DNA from: Clostridiales bacterium
GTDB taxonomy: Bacteria > Bacillota > Clostridia > Christensenellales > Aristaeellaceae
Length of the DNA stretch: 10,699 bases
NCBI GenBank assembly: GCA_004556545.1
Contig: SFGO01000117.1
Coordinates: 1 to 10,699 of the forward strand
Direction of reading: 5' to 3'
The notes beneath the pieces are model-generated. The model worked only from the letters and a program-made list of their open reading frames with translations. It was not told the origin of the DNA and did not search any database. The translations under genes were made by a program, and so were the position numbers. How positions within the stretch are numbered: position 1 is the first letter of the stretch; each line of letters opens with the position of its first letter. This document shows, piece after piece, positions 6,005 through 10,699 of this stretch.

Positions 6005-7528
6005 ATGCAGTTAAAACCCGAGGAAATTTCCAAGCTCATCAAAGAGCAGATCAAGCATTACGAAAATAAGATCTCGCAGGCGGATACCGGCACCGTCATC
6101 ATGATCGGCGACGGCATCGCCCGGGCCTCCGGGCTGGACAAGTGCATGGCCAACGAGCTGCTGCGCTTCTCCAACGGCGAATACGGCATGGCGCTGAATC
6201 TGGAGGAAAACTCCGTGGCCATCGTCATGCTGGGCAGCGACGAGGGCATCCGCGAGGGCGACGTGGTGGAGCGCACCGGCACCGTGGTGTCCGTGCCCGT
6301 GGGCGAGAAGCTCATTGGCCGCGTGGTCAACGCGCTGGGCCATCCCATCGACGGCAAGGGCCCGGTGGAGACCAGCGAGTATTATCCCATCGAGCGCAAC
6401 GCCCCCGGCATCATCGAGCGCAAGGGCGTATCCGTTCCGCTGCAGACCGGCATCAAGGCCATCGACAGCATGATCCCCATTGGCCGGGGCCAGCGTGAAC
6501 TCATCATCGGCGACCGTCAGACCGGTAAGACCGTCATCGCGCTGGATACCATCCTGAACCAGAAGGGCAAGGACGTGATCTGCATTTATGTGGCCATCGG
6601 CCAGAAATGCTCCACCGTGGCCCAGATGGTGGATACCCTGACCGCGGGCGGCGCGATGGATTACACCATCGTGGTATCCGCTACAGCCAGCGAACAGTCG
6701 CCCTTGCAGTACATCGCGCCCTATTCCGGCTGCGCCATGGCTGAATACTTCATGGATCAGGGCAAGGACGTGCTGATCGTCTACGACGACCTGAGCAAGC
6801 ACGCGGTGGCGTACCGCGCCCTGTCCCTGCTGATCCGCCGTCCCCCGGGACGCGAGGCGTACCCCGGCGACGTGTTCTACCTGCACAGCCGTCTTCTGGA
6901 GCGGGCTGCCCGGGTGGACAAGGCCTACGGCGGCGGCTCCATTACGGCGCTGCCCATCATCGAAACCCAGGCGGGCGACGTTTCCGCCTACATCCCCACC
7001 AACGTGATCTCCATCACCGACGGCCAGATCTTTCTGGAAACCGAGCTGTTCCACTCCGGCGTCATGCCCGCCGTTAACCCGGGCATTTCCGTCAGCCGCG
7101 TGGGCGGCAACGCCCAGATCAAGGCCATGAAGAAGGTGGCCGGCAGCCTGAAGCTGCTCTACAGCCAGTACCGCGAGCTGCAGGGCTTCGCCCAGTTCGG
7201 CTCCGATCTGGACGCGGACACCCGGGCCCGTCTGGCTCAGGGCGAGCGCATCGTGGAAGTGCTCAAGCAGAAACGTAACCGTCCCGTGGCTGTGGAGGAT
7301 CAGGTGTGTATCTTCTACGCCGTGACCCACGATTTCCTCAAGGAAGTCAAGGTCAGCGACGTGGCCGAATATGAGAGCGGCCTGTACGAGCGCATGGAAG
7401 CCCAGCATTCCGACGTGCTAAGCGCCATCCGGGAGACCGGCGCGCTGAGCGCGGAGACCGAGGCTTCCCTCCGGCAGGCGCTGGAAAGCTACACCCGGGA
7501 CTTCCTCAGCACCCGGAAGGCCGACTAA
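6005..7528 (+). CDS. atpA: ATP synthase F1 subunit alpha
   Basis: Non-catalytic nucleotide-binding subunit of the alpha3beta3 head; it also supplies the arginine finger to the catalytic beta sites. The 507 residues match the family. The N-terminal helix (1-25) is the delta-binding segment, a beta-barrel spans about 26-95, and the Walker A loop GDRQTGKT is at 169-176. A Walker B strand follows (LIVYDDLSKHA). The arginine finger is R365 in GISVSRVGGNAQ. The C-terminal helical domain runs from about 380 to 507. The ATG at 6005 follows AGGCGGTGAG at 5992-6001, a Shine-Dalgarno sequence with one mismatch and close spacing. No defect is visible. Confidence 0.98.
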   Translation: MQLKPEEISKLIKEQIKHYENKISQADTGTVIMIGDGIARASGLDKCMANELLRFSNGEYGMALNLEENSVAIVMLGSDEGIREGDVVERTGTVVSVPVGEKLIGRVVNALGHPIDGKGPVETSEYYPIERNAPGIIERKGVSVPLQTGIKAIDSMIPIGRGQRELIIGDRQTGKTVIALDTILNQKGKDVICIYVAIGQKCSTVAQMVDTLTAGGAMDYTIVVSATASEQSPLQYIAPYSGCAMAEYFMDQGKDVLIVYDDLSKHAVAYRALSLLIRRPPGREAYPGDVFYLHSRLLERAARVDKAYGGGSITALPIIETQAGDVSAYIPTNVISITDGQIFLETELFHSGVMPAVNPGISVSRVGGNAQIKAMKKVAGSLKLLYSQYRELQGFAQFGSDLDADTRARLAQGERIVEVLKQKRNRPVAVEDQVCIFYAVTHDFLKEVKVSDVAEYESGLYERMEAQHSDVLSAIRETGALSAETEASLRQALESYTRDFLSTRKAD

Positions 7529-7546
7529 GGGAAAGGAGGCTGCAAC

Positions 7547-8392
7547 ATGGCCGGAGCGTCCATGAAAGACATCAAGCTGCGCATCAAGAGCGTGGAAAGC
7601 ACCATGCAGATCACCAAGGCCATGCAGCTTGTGGCGACCTCCAAGCTACGCCGCGCCAAGGAGCGGATGGAAGCCAGCAAACCCTACGGGCAGATCTCCG
7701 GGGCGGCGATGGCCGCAGCCGTGGCCCGCTGCACCGACCCCAACGTGCCCTTCGTCACCCCCCGCCCGGTGAAACGGCGCTGCTATGTGGTCATCGCCGG
7801 GGAACGGGGACTGGCAGGGGGCTACAACAACAACATTTTCAAGGCGGTGGCCGCCCACAGCGAAGAAACCGCCTACTGCGTGCTGCCGCTGGGCCGCAAG
7901 GCCATGGAGAAATACGCCCATCTGGGCGCGGAGCTTCTCAGCGACCAGTACCCGCGCGTGGAAAGCATTTCCGTGGGTTCCTGCTATGCGATGGCCAAGC
8001 GGCTCATTGAAGGCTACACCCGCGAGGAATTCGACGAGATCTGGCTGGCGTACACCTCCTTCCAGTCCATGATGACGCAGGAGGTTCAGCTGGAGCAGCT
8101 TTTGCCCATCCGCAAGCCGGAGACGCAGGAGCCTTTGCCGGTGGCCGCCGTGTACGAGCTGGAACCCGCCGAAACGCTGAAGGCGGTCATGCCGGACTTT
8201 TTGGCCGGACGGCTGTACAGCGCCTTGTGCGATTCCTTTGCCAGCGAGGTAGCGTCCCGGCGCAACGCCATGGATTCCGCTACCAAGAACGCGGGCGAGA
8301 TGATCGACGGCCTCAGGCTCCGCTTCAACCGCGCCCGTCAGGGCAGCATTACGCAGGAAATCACCGAAATCGTGGCCGGTGCGGAATCGTAA
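7547..8392 (+). CDS. atpG: ATP synthase F1 subunit gamma
   Basis: Central rotor shaft that transmits torque from the c-ring to the beta subunits. The 281 residues show the conserved N-terminal helix (about 8-42, SVESTMQITKAMQLVATSK), a central alpha/beta domain with GERGLAGGYNNN, and the conserved C-terminal helix ending ITQEITEIVAGAES (268-281), the gamma signature. Start: ATG at 7547 with AAAGGAGG at 7532-7539, 7 bases upstream. A second in-frame ATG at 7562 (MKDIKLRI) would match many relatives but has worse spacing. It lies 18 bases after atpA and 27 before atpD. Confidence 0.97.
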   Translation: MAGASMKDIKLRIKSVESTMQITKAMQLVATSKLRRAKERMEASKPYGQISGAAMAAAVARCTDPNVPFVTPRPVKRRCYVVIAGERGLAGGYNNNIFKAVAAHSEETAYCVLPLGRKAMEKYAHLGAELLSDQYPRVESISVGSCYAMAKRLIEGYTREEFDEIWLAYTSFQSMMTQEVQLEQLLPIRKPETQEPLPVAAVYELEPAETLKAVMPDFLAGRLYSALCDSFASEVASRRNAMDSATKNAGEMIDGLRLRFNRARQGSITQEITEIVAGAES

Positions 8393-8419
8393 CGGCATCG
8401 CGAAAGGAGAACACCTATT

Positions 8420-9817
8420 GTGAGCAGTCAAAACATTGGCAAAGTGGTGCAGATCATCGGGCCTGTGCTGGACATCCGCTTCGAGGACGACTGCCTGCCC
8501 GAACTGCTCAACGCCATTGAGATTCAGAACGGCGACAAGAAAATCGTCGCCGAGGTGGCGCAGCTGATCGGCGACAACGTGGCCCGCTGCATCTCCATGA
8601 ACGCCACCGACGGCATGGTGCGCGGCATGGACGCGGTGGACACCGGAAGCCCCATCACCGTGCCCGTGGGCAACGAATGTCTGGGCCGCATCTTCAACCT
8701 GCTGGGTCAGGCCATCGACAATCAGCCCGACCCGGAGGCAGGCGAGCGCTGGCCGATCCACCGGCCCGCGCCCAGCTACGAAGAGCAGGAGACCTCTACC
8801 GAGATCCTGGAGACCGGCATCAAGGTCGTGGATCTGATCGCCCCCTACGCCAAGGGCGGCAAGATCGGCCTGTTCGGCGGCGCAGGCGTGGGCAAGACCG
8901 TGCTGATCATGGAGCTGATCAACAACATCGCCAAGCAGCACGGCGGTCTGAGCGTCTTCGCCGGCGTGGGCGAGCGTACCCGCGAAGGCAACGACCTGTA
9001 CAACGAAATGAAGGAAAGCGGCGTGCTTTCCAAGACCGCGCTGGTCTACGGCCAGATGAACGAGCCGCCGGGAGCCCGTATGCGGGTAGCCCTGTCCGGC
9101 CTGACCATGGCCGAGTATTTCCGCGATGAAGAGCATCAGGACGTGCTGTTGTTCATCGACAACATCTTCCGTTTCACTCAGGCGGGTTCGGAGGTTTCCG
9201 CGCTGCTGGGCCGTATGCCCTCTGCCGTGGGCTACCAGCCGACGCTGGCCACTGAAATGGGTGCGCTGCAGGAGCGCATCACCTCCACCAAGAAGGGCTC
9301 CATCACCTCCGTACAGGCCGTTTACGTGCCTGCGGATGACCTGACCGACCCGGCTCCTGCGACCACCTTCGCCCATCTGGACGCCACCACGGTTTTGAGC
9401 CGCGCCATTTCCTCGCTGGGCATTTATCCCGCCGTGGATCCGCTGGATTCCACCAGCCGCATCCTGACCCCCGAGATCGTGGGGCAGGAGCACTACGACG
9501 TGGCCCGGCAGGTACAGGGAATTTTGCAGCGCTACAAGGAGCTGCAGGACATCATCGCCATCATGGGCATGGACGAGCTGAGTGACGAGGACAAGCTGAT
9601 CGTGGCCCGCGCCCGCAAGGTGCAGCGCTTCCTGAGCCAGCCCTTCAGCGTGGCCGAGCAGTTCACCGGCATGGAAGGCAAGTACGTGCCCCTGAAGGAG
9701 ACCATCCGCGGCTTCAAGGAGATCATCGAAGGCAAGCACGACGACCTGCCCGAGAGCGCCTTCCTATTTGTGGGCACCATCGACGAGGCCGTCGCCAAGG
9801 CCAAGAAGGGTGAATGA
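8420..9817 (+). CDS. atpD: ATP synthase F1 subunit beta
   Basis: Catalytic subunit that forms ATP from ADP and phosphate. The 465 residues have the N-terminal beta-barrel (about 1-80), Walker A GGAGVGKT at 153-160, and the catalytic glutamate E185 in GERTREG. They also have the Walker B strand LLFIDNIFRF and the family signature PAVDPLDSTS. The lever motif in the C-terminal domain reads DELSDED at 385-391, a conservative variant of DELSEED. The start is GTG at 8420, 9 bases after AAAGGAGA (8403-8410); the protein then begins SSQNIGKVVQIIGPV as in homologues. Its TGA overlaps the ATG of atpC (ATGA, 9814-9817). Confidence 0.98.
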   Translation: MSSQNIGKVVQIIGPVLDIRFEDDCLPELLNAIEIQNGDKKIVAEVAQLIGDNVARCISMNATDGMVRGMDAVDTGSPITVPVGNECLGRIFNLLGQAIDNQPDPEAGERWPIHRPAPSYEEQETSTEILETGIKVVDLIAPYAKGGKIGLFGGAGVGKTVLIMELINNIAKQHGGLSVFAGVGERTREGNDLYNEMKESGVLSKTALVYGQMNEPPGARMRVALSGLTMAEYFRDEEHQDVLLFIDNIFRFTQAGSEVSALLGRMPSAVGYQPTLATEMGALQERITSTKKGSITSVQAVYVPADDLTDPAPATTFAHLDATTVLSRAISSLGIYPAVDPLDSTSRILTPEIVGQEHYDVARQVQGILQRYKELQDIIAIMGMDELSDEDKLIVARARKVQRFLSQPFSVAEQFTGMEGKYVPLKETIRGFKEIIEGKHDDLPESAFLFVGTIDEAVAKAKKGE

Positions 9818-10221
9818 CCATGGCAACCTTTCATTTGCAGATCGTCACCCCGGACCGTCTGGTTTATGACGGCGAGGCCCGGCAGATCATTCTGCGCACG
9901 GTGGGCGGCGACGCGGCCATTCTGGCCGGGCACATCGACTATTCCGCGCCGCTGGGTATTGGCGAGGCCAAGCTGACGGATGGGGAGGGCAACGAGCGCT
10001 CCGCAGCCTGTCAGGGGGGCATGGTAACCGTATCCGGCGGGCAGGTCCGGGTGATGGCCACCACCTACGAGTGGGCGGACGAGATCGACGCGGAGCGCGC
10101 CCAGCGGGCCCGTCAGGAGGCGGAGGAGCGCTTGCGCGCTCTGGACCGCAGCGACGAGCAGTTCCGCATTGCCGAGGCCAAGCTCAAGCGCGCCCTGACC
10201 CGCCTCCACGTCAGGGGCTAG
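9814..10221 (+). CDS. atpC: ATP synthase F1 subunit epsilon
   Basis: Rotor subunit at the foot of gamma that contacts the c-ring and can inhibit ATP hydrolysis. The 135 residues comprise an N-terminal beta-sandwich (about 4-87, beginning FHLQIVTPDRLVYDG) and a C-terminal helical hairpin (about 90-133) rich in Arg, Ala and Glu. ATG 9814 overlaps the atpD stop by four bases. A second in-frame ATG at 9820 lies 9 bases after AAGAAGGG and is better spaced, so the true start may be two codons later. It is the last gene of the operon; the TAG stop lies inside a 6-bp hairpin (10219-10235), and the operon terminator is 180 bases further on. Confidence 0.96.
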   Translation: MTMATFHLQIVTPDRLVYDGEARQIILRTVGGDAAILAGHIDYSAPLGIGEAKLTDGEGNERSAACQGGMVTVSGGQVRVMATTYEWADEIDAERAQRARQEAEERLRALDRSDEQFRIAEAKLKRALTRLHVRG

Positions 10222-10262
10222 GGGAAGTGCCCCTAACCGGACTGCGCGCCGCAGGCGCGCAG
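10219..10262 (+). other. two hairpins right after atpC
   Basis: TAGGGG (10219-10224) pairs with CCCCTA (10230-10235) and includes the atpC stop codon. CTGCGCGCC (10242-10250) pairs perfectly with GGCGCGCAG (10254-10262) around the loop GCA. Neither is followed by a T-run, so they are not standard terminators; they may stabilise the 3' end of the mRNA or belong to the extragenic repeats beyond. Confidence 0.5.
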
Positions 10263-10280
10263 GGGCGTAGGGAGACATGT

Positions 10281-10399
10281 CAGTTGGCCGTGAAGCTACC
10301 GCCGCTCGGCGACAGGCCTCGCGGCTTGCGGGTCTGGTGCGATTCCCTGCCGGTTGGCAAGTTCATACCGCCATTCGGCGACAGGCCTCATGGCTCGCA
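10281..10399. repeat. two-copy structured repeat, about 70-bp period, with compensatory changes
   Basis: Copy 1 (10281-10329) and copy 2 (10351-10398) share a start (CAGTTGGC versus CGGTTGGC) and a core in which 28 of 33 bases match (10297-10329 and 10366-10398). Each core can fold: GCCGC (10301-10305) pairs with GCGGC (10321-10325), and in copy 2 GCCAT (10370-10374) pairs with ATGGC (10390-10394). Four of the five differences thus preserve two base pairs. An inner GGC/GCC stem is unchanged. Function is unknown; copy 2 abuts the operon terminator. Confidence 0.75.
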
Positions 10400-10401
10400 A
10401 T

Positions 10402-10438
10402 AAAGGCCAGCGTGAAATCAAAATCACGCTGGCCTTTT
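10402..10438 (+). terminator. intrinsic terminator of the upp-atp operon
   Basis: AAAGGCCAGCGTGA (10402-10415) pairs perfectly over 14 bp with TCACGCTGGCCTTT (10424-10437) around an 8-base loop, and the 3' arm runs into TTTT. It is the first strong terminator after the serS-upp divergence. The A-run on its 5' side would let it work in the opposite direction as well. Confidence 0.9.
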
Positions 10439-10539
10439 GCGCTGCAAAAATATCAAGCCGTTTCGAAACATCCCAACCCGCAAGGGGTGCGTATGCCCCA
10501 CGCCAACTGCGGGGGAACAGAGCGGCGATAGGCAGCGGA

Positions 10540-10679
10540 GGGAAAAAGCCTTGCCCTTTTTGAAAGAGGAAAAGAGTGAGCACGAGCGCGCACGAACGTT
10601 CATGTTGGCAGTCCAAGTGTGCTGCGCGCGACATTGCGAACTCCCTCTTTCAAAAATGGGCAATAAAGGGCTTTTTCCC
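10540..10679. repeat. imperfect inverted repeat with 30-base arms
   Basis: The left arm (10540-10569) is the reverse complement of the right arm (10644-10679) over all 30 bases, apart from one extra T and a 5-base insertion (TAAAG) in the right arm. The 74-base interior holds GCGCGC and AACGTT palindromes and no credible gene. The right arm overlaps the 33-base terminal direct repeat. It could be a small non-autonomous mobile element or an extragenic palindrome. No flanking target duplication can be shown because the window ends here. Confidence 0.65.
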
Positions 10680-10699
10680 GGAGTCGCCGTGCCGCTGGC
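10667..10699. repeat. 33-bp direct repeat, right copy
   Basis: Identical to bases 1-33 and ending exactly at the window edge. It includes the outer part of the inverted repeat's right arm. If the ends are truly contiguous elsewhere in the genome, this repeat is followed by the 15-bp AT-rich hairpin seen at 43-76. Confidence 0.85.

Noticed and set aside
6011..7408. 465-codon minus-strand frame opposite atpA
   Set aside because: Composition is that of an antisense shadow; atpA motifs on the other strand are unambiguous.
7646..9739. 697-codon open frame on the minus strand across atpG and atpD
   Set aside because: It is antisense to two clearly conserved genes and its translation is His-, Gly- and Ala-rich with no recognisable domain. 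Such frames arise from GC-rich third codon positions.
10281..10399. CRISPR array
   Set aside because: There are only two copies, with imperfect cores, a 1-base spacing shift and no cas genes in the window. It fits an extragenic structured repeat better.
1..10699. Small circular plasmid or phage genome suggested by matching ends
   Set aside because: There is no replication, partition, integrase or structural gene; the content is housekeeping. The 33-base match is better explained by a repeat or assembly overlap.

Overview
The window looks like a chromosomal fragment from a GC-rich, Gram-positive-type anaerobe of class Clostridia, perhaps a gut organism. The evidence is strong AGGAGG-type ribosome binding sites, a serine T-box in front of serS, a Clostridia-like F-type ATP synthase operon with an AtpI-like first gene, and extragenic palindromic repeats. 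Genus and family cannot be fixed from the sequence alone.

Layout. Bases 1-620 hold no convincing gene; they are a mosaic of short perfect hairpins and diverged direct repeats. serS (seryl-tRNA synthetase, minus strand, 688-1959) ends at an intrinsic terminator (622-652). It is preceded by a T-box leader (about 1991-2220) with UCC specifier, antiterminator, terminator and a good minus-strand promoter (2227-2255). Divergently, a plus-strand promoter (2404-2432) drives upp (2535-3164). The same-strand genes atpI-like, atpB, atpE, atpF, atpH, atpA, atpG, atpD and atpC follow up to 10221 with short gaps or 4-base overlaps and no clear terminator until 10402-10438. The tail after atpC holds a two-copy structured repeat, the terminator, and a long imperfect inverted repeat running into the window end.

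How the genes work together. The atp genes encode a complete F1Fo ATP synthase: Fo a, c and b (atpB, atpE, atpF), F1 delta, alpha, gamma, beta and epsilon (atpH, atpA, atpG, atpD, atpC), and an AtpI-like membrane protein that probably helps c-ring assembly. The c subunit has two carboxylates at the ion site (E30 and E63, followed by T64), matching the two-carboxylate motif described for the Fusobacterium nucleatum Na+-driven c-ring, so Na+ coupling is likely but unproven. upp, a UMP salvage gene, seems to share the transcript. serS is regulated separately, by uncharged tRNA-Ser.

Main oddities. atpB is interrupted by a -1 frame change near 4385-4408, most simply one missing base. The first and last 33 bases of the window are identical, which looks like a repeat-bounded or k-mer-closed assembly path and not a real circular replicon. 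The two copies of the post-atpC repeat differ by paired, compensatory changes, which supports a conserved RNA or DNA hairpin. I found no clearly new multi-gene system; the novelty lies in the ion-binding motif and the extragenic structured repeats.
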